DNA from: Zhongshania sp.
GTDB taxonomy: Bacteria; Pseudomonadota; Gammaproteobacteria; Pseudomonadales; Spongiibacteraceae
Direction: 5' to 3'
NCBI RefSeq assembly: GCF_029212375.1
Contig: NZ_JARGNU010000007.1
Location: 106,100 to 170,099, forward strand
Length of the DNA stretch: 64,000 nt
Position numbers and translations under genes: made by a program. Below the pieces are notes generated by a model. It was given only the letters and a program-made list of their open reading frames with translations. It was not told the origin of the DNA and made no database searches. Position 1 is the first letter of the stretch. Each line of letters begins with the position of its first letter. This document shows, in pieces, positions 35,552 through 44,844 of the stretch.

Positions 35552-36205
35552 ATGAAAAAAGTCGCATTAATTTTAGCGGGTTGTGGCGTCTACGACGGCT
35601 CAGAAATCTACGAGAGCGTATTGACTATGTTGTCGCTGGAGAACCACGAGGCCAGTTACCAGTGTTTTGCGCCCAATATTGAGCAAATGCACGTTATTAA
35701 TCACCTAGATGGGAGTGTTGCCGAGGGCGAGAGCCGCAATGTATTGGTGGAAGCGGCGCGTTTGGCGCGGGGCAAAATTAAAAATTTGGCTGAGGCTAAG
35801 CCAGCCGATTTTGACGCGGTGATTGTGCCGGGTGGTTTTGGCGTTGCCAAGAACCTGTCTGATTTTGCGGTAAAAGGCGCAGACATGAGCGTGCAGCTCG
35901 AGGTGCTTAGCTTTATTCAGGCCATGCACGCCGCCGCTAAACCCGTTGGTTTAATTTGCATTGCGCCCACCATGGCCGCACGGCTTTTTGGCGAAGGGGT
36001 GAAGTGCACGATTGGTAATGACCCAGAGGTCGCTGGCGCCATTAATACCATGGGTGGCAGCCATCAAGATCGGGCGGTAGACGAGGTTTGCGTGGACGAG
36101 GCCATGAAACTGGTTACAACCCCAGCCTATATGCTGGCGAGCAGTATTGGTGAAGCCGCCAAGGGGATTAATCGCTGTGTTCGCGAAGTGCTTAATATGG
36201 CGTAA
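35552..36205 (+). CDS. elbB: ElbB, DJ-1/PfpI-family glyoxalase-like protein
   Basis: 217 aa, ATG at 35552 with AGGAGAGG upstream. The start KKVALILAGCGVYDGSEIYE and the nucleophile-elbow segment VGLICIAPTMAARLFG identify ElbB, a DJ-1/PfpI protein once linked to isoprenoid synthesis and shown to have weak glyoxalase activity in E. coli. Physiological role not settled. A small hairpin (AGCGGGCC/GGCCCGCT, 36213-36234) follows and may terminate it. Confidence 0.95.
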   Translation: MKKVALILAGCGVYDGSEIYESVLTMLSLENHEASYQCFAPNIEQMHVINHLDGSVAEGESRNVLVEAARLARGKIKNLAEAKPADFDAVIVPGGFGVAKNLSDFAVKGADMSVQLEVLSFIQAMHAAAKPVGLICIAPTMAARLFGEGVKCTIGNDPEVAGAINTMGGSHQDRAVDEVCVDEAMKLVTTPAYMLASSIGEAAKGINRCVREVLNMA

Positions 36206-36212
36206 GCCAATT

Positions 36213-36236
36213 AGCGGGCCGCTTAAGGCCCGCTTA
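36213..36236 (+). terminator. Possible terminator after elbB
   Basis: AGCGGGCC and GGCCCGCT pair around GCTTAA, followed only by TATT. It is weak as an intrinsic terminator. Confidence 0.45.
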
Positions 36237-36280
36237 TTGGCCTAATTAGCTGCTGCGAAGTTGGAGTTTGTACCCCTAAT

Positions 36281-37567
36281 ATGTCTCGTTTTTTATACAG
36301 TGCTTTCTTTTATCTCATCTTGCCCTTGGTCTTGTTGCGGTTGCTATGGCGAGCGTGGCAGGCACCGGCCTATCGGCAGCGGATTGCTGAGCGCTTTGGC
36401 TTTTTTAAAGCGCCAGCTCGCACCGGGGGTTTGTGGATACACGCCGTGTCGGTGGGTGAAAGCATTGCGGCGGCGCCATTGGTACGTTATTTTCTTGAGC
36501 ATCATCCCGATTTGCCGGTGGTGGTGACCACCATGACCCCAACTGGCTCGGAGCGGGTGCAGGCCATGTTTGGCGCCGAGGTTTTTCATGTGTACGCGCC
36601 TTACGATTTGCCAGACGCGATTGCGCGGTTTTTAAACCGTGTTCAGCCACGTGTGGCGGTGATTATGGAAACCGAAATTTGGCCAAATATGGTTTGCCAA
36701 ACGCAGTGCCGAGGCATTCCGGTGGTATTGGCAAATGCGCGGCTGTCGGCGCGCTCGGCGCGGGGTTACGGGCGTATTGCGGGGCTGAGCCGCGCGGTGT
36801 TTTCGCGCTTTAGTCAGGTGGTGGCCCAAGGCGAGGCCGACGGTGCGCGCTTTGTGGCGCTGGGTTTGCCTGAGTCGCAATTAACGGTGTCGGGCAGTAT
36901 TAAGTTTGATTTGACGATACCTGCGGCGCTGCGGGAACAGGCCGAGGGCTTGCGGGGTGCGTGGCTGGGCAGCCGTCCAGTGTGGATTGCGGCAAGCACC
37001 CATACTGGTGAAGATGAGGTCTTATTGGCCGCTCATCAGGCGTTGTTAGCGCAGTTTCCCGACGCTTTATTGATTTTAGTGCCCCGTCATCCTGAGCGTT
37101 TTCCTAAGGTGGCTGAGCTGATCGCCAGCAATAATTTGAGTTTTGAGCGCCGCAGCGCAAGCTTGGGTGCCGCAGGCACGGTGCCAGTGGCCAGTGGCAC
37201 CGCGGTGATACTGGGCGACACTATGGGTGAGTTACTGCTATTGCTGGGCTGCGCCGATATTGCCTTTGTGGGCGGCAGTTTAATCCCCCACGGTGGCCAC
37301 AATAGCTTAGAGCCGGCGGCGTGGGGCCTGCCAGTAGTGACTGGGCTCAGCGATTTTAATTTTACGGAAGTGAGCGCCTTGTTAGCTGACGCGGGCGGTT
37401 TGGTTCAGGTTGCGGATGCCAATGCGCTGGCAGAGGTCTTACTTGGCCTAGTGGCCGATCCGCTTCGCCGCCAGCAACAGGGCGCGGCGGCAAAGCAGGT
37501 GGTGGACAATAACCGCGGCGCTTTGCAGCGCTTGATCGCGGTGATTGAGGCTCAGCTTAAAGCCTAG
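36281..37567 (+). CDS. waaA: 3-deoxy-D-manno-octulosonic acid (Kdo) transferase
   Basis: 428 aa, ATG at 36281. An N-terminal membrane anchor (FLYSAFFYLILPLVLLRLLW) precedes the GT-B fold: GLWIHAVSVGESIAAAPLV, VVTTMTPTGSERVQ, PRVAVIMETEIWPNMVC, VLANARLSARSARGY, and the C-terminal donor site FVGGSLIPHGGHNSLEPAAW. It adds Kdo to lipid IVA at the inner face of the inner membrane, building the LPS inner core. Convergent with tolC, 21 bp between stops. Confidence 0.96.
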   Translation: MSRFLYSAFFYLILPLVLLRLLWRAWQAPAYRQRIAERFGFFKAPARTGGLWIHAVSVGESIAAAPLVRYFLEHHPDLPVVVTTMTPTGSERVQAMFGAEVFHVYAPYDLPDAIARFLNRVQPRVAVIMETEIWPNMVCQTQCRGIPVVLANARLSARSARGYGRIAGLSRAVFSRFSQVVAQGEADGARFVALGLPESQLTVSGSIKFDLTIPAALREQAEGLRGAWLGSRPVWIAASTHTGEDEVLLAAHQALLAQFPDALLILVPRHPERFPKVAELIASNNLSFERRSASLGAAGTVPVASGTAVILGDTMGELLLLLGCADIAFVGGSLIPHGGHNSLEPAAWGLPVVTGLSDFNFTEVSALLADAGGLVQVADANALAEVLLGLVADPLRRQQQGAAAKQVVDNNRGALQRLIAVIEAQLKA

Positions 37568-37588
37568 GTGCTGCTTAGTTGTGCTCGC

Positions 37589-38995
37589 TTAGCTGCGCTC
37601 GCTCAGCGACACAGACTCAGAAGCTTGCAGCCACTTGTTGAGCTGAATAATGTCGGCTGGGCTCAAGGTGCCCGCGTTCAATTTTAGCTTCAGCACATCA
37701 ATCACATAGTCGTAGCGCGCATTGGTGTAATCGCGCATGGCGCCATACAGTCTGCGCTGGGCATCGAGCACGTCAACAATATTGCGGGTGCCCACTTCAT
37801 AGCCGGCTTCGGTGGCGTCTAAGGCGCTGCGCGTAGAAATAATATTCTGATGGCGGGCGTCGACAGTTTTTACGTCGGTGTACACCGCAATATGCTGGGC
37901 GCGGGTCGCGGTTATCACTTGGCGCTGAGTGGCTTGCGCATTGTAATTAGCCGCATTGTATTGCTCGTAAGCTTGGCGGCGACCGGCACTGACTCCGCCA
38001 CCGCTAAACAACGGCATGGTGAGGGTGATGCGCAGAGCGTCGGTTTCGGTGTGGCTGTCTGGTGGCGTGGCAAAGATGCTGGTTGGGTTGTAGCGAGTAG
38101 TGCCGTCGAGGTCGTCTTTGCTGGTGGTAAAGCTGCCAGTAATCTTGGGCAGGTGCTCCATTTTCTTCGCTTTAGCTGTTTGGTAGGCTGAGCCTGCACC
38201 GGCATTAGATACCTGCAAAAGCTTGTTGTTGGCTAGTGCAAAGTCGACCCACTCGGCGCGGTCTGCCGGCTCGGGCATACTAATGGGGAAGTCGGCTTTG
38301 AGTGACCACAGATTATTGTGCTCTTGGCCAGTCAGGCTGCTGAGGTTTTCTCTGGCAATGGCGAGATTACCTTCAAAACCAAGGCGTTGGGCGACAGTGC
38401 CGTCGAACACGGCGCGGGCTTCATGTACGTCGGTGATGGCAATCAGGCCCACATCAAAGCGCTGCTGGGTTTGCTCTAGCTGGCGCTTAGCGGCGCGCTC
38501 TTCAGCTTTGGACGCGTCTAAATTTTCGCGGCCGCGAAGTACGTTAAAATAGGCCTCGGCAGTGCGGATGATTAGTTGTTGTTGCTCATAGGCCAATTGC
38601 GCTTGAGCCTGCTCAGAGATCTTCTTTCCAGCTTGAAAGGTAAACCATGCGGGAAGATCAAAAAGTGCTTGGTTTAATGACACTGCGTAGTATTCAGACT
38701 CGCTACCGGTTGAGGCTTTTTGGTCAATAATGGCGCCAGTGTTGGTTGGGCTTTTGCGCTCGCTGTCGCTATCCACATCTTGGTAATAGGCTTGGGCGCT
38801 AATTTGCGGCAGCAGCGCAGCGCGGCCGAGATTTTTAGTTTCAATATTGGCGCGGTAGCTGGCTTCGGCGGCCTTGAGCTGGGGGTCATTTTTCACCGCC
38901 AATTCATAAACATCCAGTAAAGTATCGGCGTAGACGGAGTGACTGCCGAGTAGCGCAGCCAGAGAAACACTGAGAAGATGACGTTTGGCAATCAT
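37589..38995 (-). CDS. tolC: TolC-family outer-membrane efflux/secretion channel
   Basis: 468 aa, ATG at 38995. Signal peptide MIAKRHLLSVSLAALLGSHS ends near VYA-DTLLDVY. The two internal repeats of the family are visible: ALFDLPAWFTFQAGKKISEQ with AYFNVLRGRENLDASKAEER in the first, and TEAGYEVGTRNIVDVLDAQR with LYGAMRDYTNARYDYV in the second. The GTRNIVDVLDAQ segment is characteristic of TolC proper. It forms the trimeric exit duct for RND and ABC pumps and type I secretion. The downstream order yqiB-cpdA-yqiA-parE on the other strand is the E. coli neighbourhood. Confidence 0.95.
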   Translation of the reverse strand: MIAKRHLLSVSLAALLGSHSVYADTLLDVYELAVKNDPQLKAAEASYRANIETKNLGRAALLPQISAQAYYQDVDSDSERKSPTNTGAIIDQKASTGSESEYYAVSLNQALFDLPAWFTFQAGKKISEQAQAQLAYEQQQLIIRTAEAYFNVLRGRENLDASKAEERAAKRQLEQTQQRFDVGLIAITDVHEARAVFDGTVAQRLGFEGNLAIARENLSSLTGQEHNNLWSLKADFPISMPEPADRAEWVDFALANNKLLQVSNAGAGSAYQTAKAKKMEHLPKITGSFTTSKDDLDGTTRYNPTSIFATPPDSHTETDALRITLTMPLFSGGGVSAGRRQAYEQYNAANYNAQATQRQVITATRAQHIAVYTDVKTVDARHQNIISTRSALDATEAGYEVGTRNIVDVLDAQRRLYGAMRDYTNARYDYVIDVLKLKLNAGTLSPADIIQLNKWLQASESVSLSERS

Positions 38996-39102
38996 AGAGT
39001 TAACCTGTTCTCCAGAGAGGGGAGGATTGGATAGCCGAGAAGTGTATCAAAATAACACTGCTTGAGAATGAATATTAACTAAAGTTATGGTTTAGCCAAT
39101 AA

Positions 39103-39561
39103 ATGTGCGGGAGAAGTGTGAGCAGTCATCGTTATCAAATCGATCTCAGTGGGCATCTTGCCGATTGCGAGATGAATTTTCGCCGTTTGCAGCAGCTTTT
39201 ACCGGTTGATGCCGCGGCGGGCGACTGCTTGCGATTTGGAGTGGCAGCCAATACCGTAGAGCTACTGGTTAAGGAGCGGGCGCCTTACACCACCATGCTG
39301 GAACTGCGTTTGCACAAACCCCTGTTTGCCGATTTACCGGCCCCCCTGCTGCATGTGCGAGTTTACCACGATGCTAAATTAGCCGAGGTCATGGGGTCGC
39401 GGGGCTTGCGCCCGCATAAGCCGCGCTATCGCTACCCTAATGCCAGTATGTTTCAACGCGACGAAAAAGCGCAGCAGAATACCTATCTCGGCGAGTGGTT
39501 GAGCCTGTGCTTAGAATTAGGGCACTCGCTGGACAATCCACTTAATATTCTTGAAATATGA
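39103..39561 (+). CDS. yqiB: DUF1249 family protein (YqiB)
   Basis: 152 aa with the ATG at 39103; a GTG at 39118 with GGGAGAA close by would shorten it by five. The core CEMNFRRLQQLLPVDAAAGD, TTMLELRLHKP and VRVYHDAKLAEVM is diagnostic of DUF1249. Function unknown in E. coli, where it precedes cpdA just as here. The nudF (ADP-ribose pyrophosphatase) gene that lies between tolC and yqiB in E. coli is absent: only 107 bp separate the two. Confidence 0.9.
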   Translation: MCGRSVSSHRYQIDLSGHLADCEMNFRRLQQLLPVDAAAGDCLRFGVAANTVELLVKERAPYTTMLELRLHKPLFADLPAPLLHVRVYHDAKLAEVMGSRGLRPHKPRYRYPNASMFQRDEKAQQNTYLGEWLSLCLELGHSLDNPLNILEI

Positions 39562-39634
39562 TGGCGGTCTCGAAATTTACTGGTGCTGACTAAAGGCATA
39601 CCGTATAAATCAAGCAAGAGATAATGGGGTAACG

Positions 39635-40441
39635 GTGAAATTGCCTGTTCAGTCAAACAAGGCGCCACTTTGCGTGGTGCAAATTAGCGATTGCCATCTG
39701 GGCGCAGAGCCCAGCGATCGGCTGCTTGGTATGGATACCGATTATAGTCTTGAGGCTGTCTTGCAGGCGGCAGCAGAGGAATATCCCGATATCGATTTAC
39801 TGGTAGCCTCTGGTGATTTGGCCGCCCACGGCGATGCTAGCGCGTATCGGCGCTTATCCGCACGTTTGCAGGGTATGGCAAAGCAGATGGTGTGGTTGCC
39901 GGGTAATCACGACGACAGCGCCTTGATGCGCAGCATTGTGGGGGCACCCTATATGCCAAACCGCTTGGTGCTTGGCGATTGGCAGCTGGTGTTTTTAAAT
40001 TCTGCTGTGCCAGGTCAAGTTGGCGGAGAGCTGGCGGCGGATCAGCTGGCGGTGCTGGCAGAGGCGGCCGAGCACGAGCAGCCGACATTGGTTTTTTTGC
40101 ATCATCATTTGCGGCCACTGGGTTGCGCTTGGCTAGATGAACAGCGGGTGGCCAATGCCGACGCGTTGTTTGCCCTGCTTGCCGATAAAACGCAATTTAA
40201 AGCCATTGTCTGTGGCCATGTGCATCAGCAATCCGAACAGGTGTATCAGAATATTGGCCTGCTGAGCACACCGTCGACCTGTATACAATTTGCGCCAAAC
40301 AGCGCTAATTTTGCATTGGATGACTGTAATCCCGGCTATCGCGGGTTTTACTTGGGCGAAAAATCCCAGTTTCAAACGAGAGTGTCCCGAGTAAAGGGTG
40401 TAACATTCGCGGTCGATAATTTGGCAAGTGGTTACGAATGA
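39635..40441 (+). CDS. cpdA: 3',5'-cyclic-AMP phosphodiesterase CpdA
   Basis: 268 aa, GTG at 39635 after GGGGTAAC. Metallophosphoesterase motifs: VQISDCHLG (metal ligands D and H), ASGDLAAHG, LPGNHDD, LHHHL and CGHVHQQ. CpdA hydrolyses cAMP and so tunes CRP-dependent transcription. The stop overlaps the yqiA start by 4 bp. Confidence 0.94.
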   Translation: MKLPVQSNKAPLCVVQISDCHLGAEPSDRLLGMDTDYSLEAVLQAAAEEYPDIDLLVASGDLAAHGDASAYRRLSARLQGMAKQMVWLPGNHDDSALMRSIVGAPYMPNRLVLGDWQLVFLNSAVPGQVGGELAADQLAVLAEAAEHEQPTLVFLHHHLRPLGCAWLDEQRVANADALFALLADKTQFKAIVCGHVHQQSEQVYQNIGLLSTPSTCIQFAPNSANFALDDCNPGYRGFYLGEKSQFQTRVSRVKGVTFAVDNLASGYE

Positions 40442-41028
40442 CAGCGGCGTTAATTTATATTCATGGTTTTATCTCTTCACCACAATCCCACAAAGCCCAA
40501 CAGCTGGCTCGCTATGTTGCCGAGCACCACCCTGACATTAGCTATTTTGTTCCCAGCTTAGCTAATACCCCCGGCGAAGCTGCGCAGCAGCTTGACGAGC
40601 TGGTACAGCACTGTTTGCAACATCACGCGGGGTCGGTGGGTTTGATTGGCAGTTCTTTAGGTGGCTTTCTGGCCACGGTGCTGGCCGAGCGCTACAGTTT
40701 GCCTGCGGTCTTGATTAATCCTGCGGTAGAACCCCATAATTTTGCCGGTCATTTTCTTGGCGCGCATCACAACCCTTATACGGGGGTGGATTTCAGTCTT
40801 AATCAGGCCGATATCGACCAGTTGCGCAGCATGGTGAGTGCGCCAGTGAAAGGGCGCTACTGGGTTTTGGTGCAAGAGGGCGATGAAGTGTTAGATTACC
40901 GTCTCGCCCTAGAATTTTATAAGGGCTGCGATATTACCGTCGAAACCGGCGGTGATCACAGTTTTCAGCAGTTTGAGCGCCATTTGCCCGCCGTCGTGGA
41001 TTTTTACGCTTGGGGTAGTGGCTTGTAG
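40438..41028 (+). CDS. yqiA: YqiA-type alpha/beta-hydrolase esterase
   Basis: 196 aa, ATG at 40438 overlapping cpdA by 4 bp (ATGA), so translation is coupled. The family start LIYIHGFISSPQSHKAQ and the nucleophile elbow GLIGSSLGGFLATVLAERY are present; the catalytic Asp lies in VLVQEGDEVLDY and the His in GGDHSFQQF. It acts on short acyl esters in E. coli; physiological substrate unknown. Confidence 0.93.
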   Translation: MTAALIYIHGFISSPQSHKAQQLARYVAEHHPDISYFVPSLANTPGEAAQQLDELVQHCLQHHAGSVGLIGSSLGGFLATVLAERYSLPAVLINPAVEPHNFAGHFLGAHHNPYTGVDFSLNQADIDQLRSMVSAPVKGRYWVLVQEGDEVLDYRLALEFYKGCDITVETGGDHSFQQFERHLPAVVDFYAWGSGL

Positions 41029-41139
41029 CTCGCAAACCGATGAGTTTGTGTGGCGGCGTAATATCGGAAAGATGAGCCCGTTTGGGGCGTATCTCCTTAA
41101 ATAATAGACAATGCGGCGCAGCCGCTAATATGGTTTCAA

Positions 41140-43029
41140 ATGTCACAATATGATGCACAGTCCATTGAAGTTCTTACTGGCTTAGAGCCGGTGCGCAAGC
41201 GGCCGGGGATGTATACCGATACCACCCGTCCCAACCACCTTGCTCAAGAAGTGATCGATAACAGTGTTGATGAGGCGCTGGCTGGCCACGCCAAAGAAAT
41301 CACCGTTACCCTTTATAACGATGGCTCGCTGAGCTGCGCCGACGACGGTCGGGGTATGCCGGTCGATATTCACAAAGAGCAGGGTCTGCCCGGGGTTGAG
41401 GTGATTATGTGTACCCTCCACGCTGGGGGTAAGTTCTCTAATGATAACTACCAATTCTCTGGTGGTTTGCACGGCGTTGGCGTATCGGTGGTCAACGCGC
41501 TGTCTAGCTCCCTTGAAATTGTCATTAAACGCGATGGCGAAGTGCATCAAATGTTCTTTGCCGATGGCGACAAGGCCTCTGAGCTGGCAGTGATTGATAG
41601 CTGCGGCAAACGCAACACCGGCACCTATATTCGGTTTACCCCGAACCCCAAGTATTTTGATACCGCCAAGTTCTCGGTTCGCCGTCTTAAACATGTACTG
41701 CGCGCCAAGGCCGTTTTGTGCCCCGGCCTAAAGGTTGTTTTCGTCGATGAGACCGGCGCCGAGAGCGAAGAGTGGTATTACGAAGACGGCCTGCGCGATT
41801 ATTTGTCGAGCCATACGCGGCAATACGACACCCTGCCCGCCGAGCCGTTTATTGGCCATTTTAGCGGCCGCTCCGAGGCGGTGGACTGGGCCGTGCAGTG
41901 GTTGCCAGAAGGCGGCGAGCCGCTGACGGAATCTTACGTGAACTTGATTCCCACGGCGCAGGGCGGCACCCATGTAAATGGGCTGCGCAGCGGATTGCTC
42001 GACGCCATGCGCGAATTCTGTGAGTTTCGCAGCTTAATTCCCCGCGGCGTAAAGCTTGCGCCCGACGATATATGGGAAAAGTGCAGCTATGTATTGTCGT
42101 CGAAACTGGCCGATCCGCAGTTTTCTGGGCAAACCAAAGAGCGCCTGAGTTCGCGTGAAGCCGCCGCCTTTGTCTCTGGCGTAGCCAAAGACGCGTTTAG
42201 CCTGTGGCTGAATCAGCACACCGAAGACGCCGAAAAGCTCGCCGAGCTGTGTATTAATAATGCCCAGACGCGGATGCGCAAAGCCAAAAAAGTGGTGCGC
42301 AAAAAGGTCTCGGCTGGCCCAGCGCTGCCCGGTAAATTGGCCGACTGCTCCGGTGGTGACATCGAGCGCTCAGAACTGTTTTTGGTAGAGGGTGATTCGG
42401 CTGGCGGCTCGGCTAAGCAAGCGCGAGATCGTCAGTTTCAGGCGATATTGCCGCTGCGCGGTAAAATTCTGAACACTTGGGAGGTTGAGTCTCAGCAGAT
42501 CTTGGCCTCGCAGGAAGTGCACGATATCTCTGTGGCGATGGGCATAGACCCCGATTCCGATGACCTCAGCGGCCTGCGCTATAACAAAATTTGTGTACTG
42601 GCCGACGCAGACTCCGACGGACTGCACATCGCCACCTTGCTGTGCGCGCTGTTTTTGCGGCATTTCCGGCCCCTAGTTCAGCAGGGTCATGTTTATATTG
42701 CCATGCCGCCGCTATACCGTATCGATCTGGGTAAAGACGTTTATTACGCGCTGGATAATGCCGAAAAGCAGGGCATTATGGATCGCCTAGAGGCCGAGAG
42801 TAAGCGTGGCAAAATTTCAGTTACACGCTTTAAAGGCTTGGGTGAAATGAACCCCCTGCAGTTGCGGGAGACGGTTATGGATCCGAATACCCGTCGCCTA
42901 GTGCGTTTGTCGATAGAAGACGGCGACGAAACCGATGGTTTAATGGACATGCTCCTGTCGAAAAAGCGGGCACCAGATCGCAAAAGCTGGCTCGAAGCCA
43001 GCGGCGATGAGGCCGAAGTTTTATTGTGA
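41140..43029 (+). CDS. parE: DNA topoisomerase IV subunit B
   Basis: 629 aa, ATG at 41140. GHKL ATPase motifs: RPGMYTDTTRPNHLAQEVID, NSVDEALAGHAKE, DDGRGMPVDIHKE and GGLHGVGVSVVNALS; TOPRIM motifs: FLVEGDSAGGSAKQARDR and VLADADSDGLHIATLL. It is shorter than GyrB and lacks its 170-residue insertion, fixing it as ParE. With ParC it unlinks replicated chromosomes. It ends the yqiB-cpdA-yqiA-parE series. Confidence 0.97.
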   Translation: MSQYDAQSIEVLTGLEPVRKRPGMYTDTTRPNHLAQEVIDNSVDEALAGHAKEITVTLYNDGSLSCADDGRGMPVDIHKEQGLPGVEVIMCTLHAGGKFSNDNYQFSGGLHGVGVSVVNALSSSLEIVIKRDGEVHQMFFADGDKASELAVIDSCGKRNTGTYIRFTPNPKYFDTAKFSVRRLKHVLRAKAVLCPGLKVVFVDETGAESEEWYYEDGLRDYLSSHTRQYDTLPAEPFIGHFSGRSEAVDWAVQWLPEGGEPLTESYVNLIPTAQGGTHVNGLRSGLLDAMREFCEFRSLIPRGVKLAPDDIWEKCSYVLSSKLADPQFSGQTKERLSSREAAAFVSGVAKDAFSLWLNQHTEDAEKLAELCINNAQTRMRKAKKVVRKKVSAGPALPGKLADCSGGDIERSELFLVEGDSAGGSAKQARDRQFQAILPLRGKILNTWEVESQQILASQEVHDISVAMGIDPDSDDLSGLRYNKICVLADADSDGLHIATLLCALFLRHFRPLVQQGHVYIAMPPLYRIDLGKDVYYALDNAEKQGIMDRLEAESKRGKISVTRFKGLGEMNPLQLRETVMDPNTRRLVRLSIEDGDETDGLMDMLLSKKRAPDRKSWLEASGDEAEVLL

Positions 43030-43239
43030 AGGCGCTTTTCGTTTGCCGGTAGATGTGTTTTCGCGATTACGCCGCCGATTGATGGTAATCCGGCAAGCCA
43101 TGGTAACGGCAGCACCATTGGCTTTGCGGCTAAAGATCCCGCACAGGCCAACGGCGGCGTGAGTTGTTAAGATGCGTCGGGCATTCGCGACCGCCGCAGG
43201 GGTGGTGCGCGGCGTGAATAATTTGGTGTGTTGGCAGTG

Positions 43240-43269
43240 TTGGAGTAATTGCGGTCATGCCGCTATAAT
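43240..43269 (+). promoter_or_regulatory. Sigma-70 promoter of the cytochrome c5 gene
   Basis: -35 TTGGAG (43240-43245), 18-base spacer, -10 TATAAT (43264-43269). Transcription would start near 43276, about 50 bases before the GTG start. Confidence 0.65.
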
Positions 43270-43325
43270 GCCGTCATTAAAATTTGCGGGCTGATCAGCC
43301 CTGTATGTCGAGAGGGCGTAAAACG

Positions 43326-43760
43326 GTGAATAGTGTGATGTTAAAGAGATTGGCGGCCATCGTAGGTTTGTTGTTGGTATGTGGGTCGGCGTGGTCATTG
43401 ACCGATAAACAGTACGGCGAAGTAGAGTCCCGTATTCAGCCCGCAGGTAAGGTATGTCTACAAGGTGATAACAGCTGTGGTGCTGCAGTTGCGGCAGCGG
43501 GCGGTGCGCCAAAATCGGGTGAAGATGTCTATAAAGCTAGTTGCCAAGGTTGTCATGCCGTGGGTGCTGGTGGCGCGCCGAAATTTGGCGACGCAGCAGA
43601 CTGGAAGGCCCGTACTGCCAAGGGTATGGACCAGGTGTATAGCCATGCCATTAACGGTTTCAGCAATATTGGTATGATGCCAGCCAAAGGCTTGTGCATG
43701 AGCTGTTCAGACGACGAAGTGATGGCCGCGGTCGACTATATGGTTGATCACAGCAAATAA
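43326..43760 (+). CDS. Cytochrome c5-like periplasmic monoheme cytochrome
   Basis: 144 aa from the GTG at 43326, chosen because AGAGGG lies nine bases upstream; an ATG at 43338 is possible. Signal peptide MLKRLAAIVGLLLVCGSAWS. The heme site is SCQGCHAVGAGGAPKFGD (CxxCH), with an axial Met in IGMMPAKG and an extra conserved pair CMSC near the C-terminus, a cytochrome c5 hallmark. It transfers electrons in the periplasm. An intrinsic terminator follows. Confidence 0.92.
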   Translation: MNSVMLKRLAAIVGLLLVCGSAWSLTDKQYGEVESRIQPAGKVCLQGDNSCGAAVAAAGGAPKSGEDVYKASCQGCHAVGAGGAPKFGDAADWKARTAKGMDQVYSHAINGFSNIGMMPAKGLCMSCSDDEVMAAVDYMVDHSK

Positions 43761-43779
43761 GCTTAGTGTCATCGCTGTG

Positions 43780-43805
43780 AGCCGCGCCTTGCGCGGCTTT
43801 TTTTT
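43780..43805 (+). terminator. Terminator after cytochrome c5 gene
   Basis: AGCCGCGC, loop CTT, GCGCGGCT, then a run of eight T. Confidence 0.9.
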
Positions 43806-43956
43806 GCCCTCAATATTAGGCTGGGCCAAGAGCTGTCCACCGTCTTTACTTGGCCAAGCTCAGAGATTAGTAAAAAGAGGCGTTCAATAGCACAATAGCG
43901 CCTGTTTTGTGCTGTAGTATTTGTGGCACGGTTTGTCTAAAAATAGGTATCAAGCA

Positions 43957-44844
43957 ATGAAACAATGGATGTTACTGGCGGCGATACTCGCACTCAGCGC
44001 CTGTGGGGGTGGGTCGTCATCATCGAATGAGCGCCCAGAGCAAGCGGGTGTTCCTGGTGAATCGACGCCAGCGCCAAGTATCGCAACGAGCTACGGCGTA
44101 CCATCGGCCAGTCAAATTCGTCCTGGGGTACTCGTTAGCGCAGATGGCAGCAGTTGCACTGGTAATTTCCTGTACTCGCCCAATGCACAAACGGTGTATA
44201 TCGGCGTGGCGGCCCACTGTTTCAGCGTCGACGCGAACTCCGGTGTTGATCCTTGTGAATCCAATAATCTGGCTATTGGGTTTAATCAGGTGATTATAGA
44301 AAACGCCAGCCAGCCGGGGGAGTTGGTTTACACCAGTTGGCGCGCCATGCAGGAAATGGGTGAAACCGCGGGCTCGGCTGTTTGCACTTACAATGATTTT
44401 GCTTTGGTAAAAATTCACGCCAACGACATTGCCAAGGTCCATCCGGCGGCGATTGCATTTGGCGGGCCTATCGGCCTCTACACTGGCATAGCCAAGGTTG
44501 GCGACGGGGTATATGCCTATGGGCAGTCGCCTTATCATTTTGGTCGTCGCAGCCGAGAAACCAAACAAGGCAAGATAAACGCGGTGCTGGGTGGTGGGTG
44601 GGCTTACGACATTGTTACCGACACGGCCAGCGTGCCAGGTGACAGTGGCGGCCCCGTATTTAGCGCAGGTGGTAAGGCGCTGGCGGTAACCAGCGTGCTG
44701 TCCTTAAACTTGAGTCCGACCCTCGTTAGCAATGGTGTTGCCAATTTAGATCGCGCGCTGCGCTATGCCATCGATGGTGGCTTTATCAATGCCAGCACCA
44801 AGCTGCTCAGCTGGCCGGATTTTTACCCAGCGGGCGATTTATAA
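43957..44844 (+). CDS. Trypsin-like (S1 family) serine protease, predicted lipoprotein
   Basis: 295 aa from the ATG at 43957 (MKQWMLLAAILALSACGGGS), where the signal peptide ends in a lipobox (LSAC) and a Gly/Ser-rich linker. The catalytic triad is visible: His in VAAHCFS (about residue 88), Asp in YNDFALVKIH (about 147) and Ser in VPGDSGGPVFS (about 229). It is likely tethered to a membrane facing the periplasm or outside. Substrate unknown. Its 3' end overlaps the convergent sensor-kinase gene by 38 bp, so the two transcripts could interfere. Confidence 0.88.
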   Translation: MKQWMLLAAILALSACGGGSSSSNERPEQAGVPGESTPAPSIATSYGVPSASQIRPGVLVSADGSSCTGNFLYSPNAQTVYIGVAAHCFSVDANSGVDPCESNNLAIGFNQVIIENASQPGELVYTSWRAMQEMGETAGSAVCTYNDFALVKIHANDIAKVHPAAIAFGGPIGLYTGIAKVGDGVYAYGQSPYHFGRRSRETKQGKINAVLGGGWAYDIVTDTASVPGDSGGPVFSAGGKALAVTSVLSLNLSPTLVSNGVANLDRALRYAIDGGFINASTKLLSWPDFYPAGDL

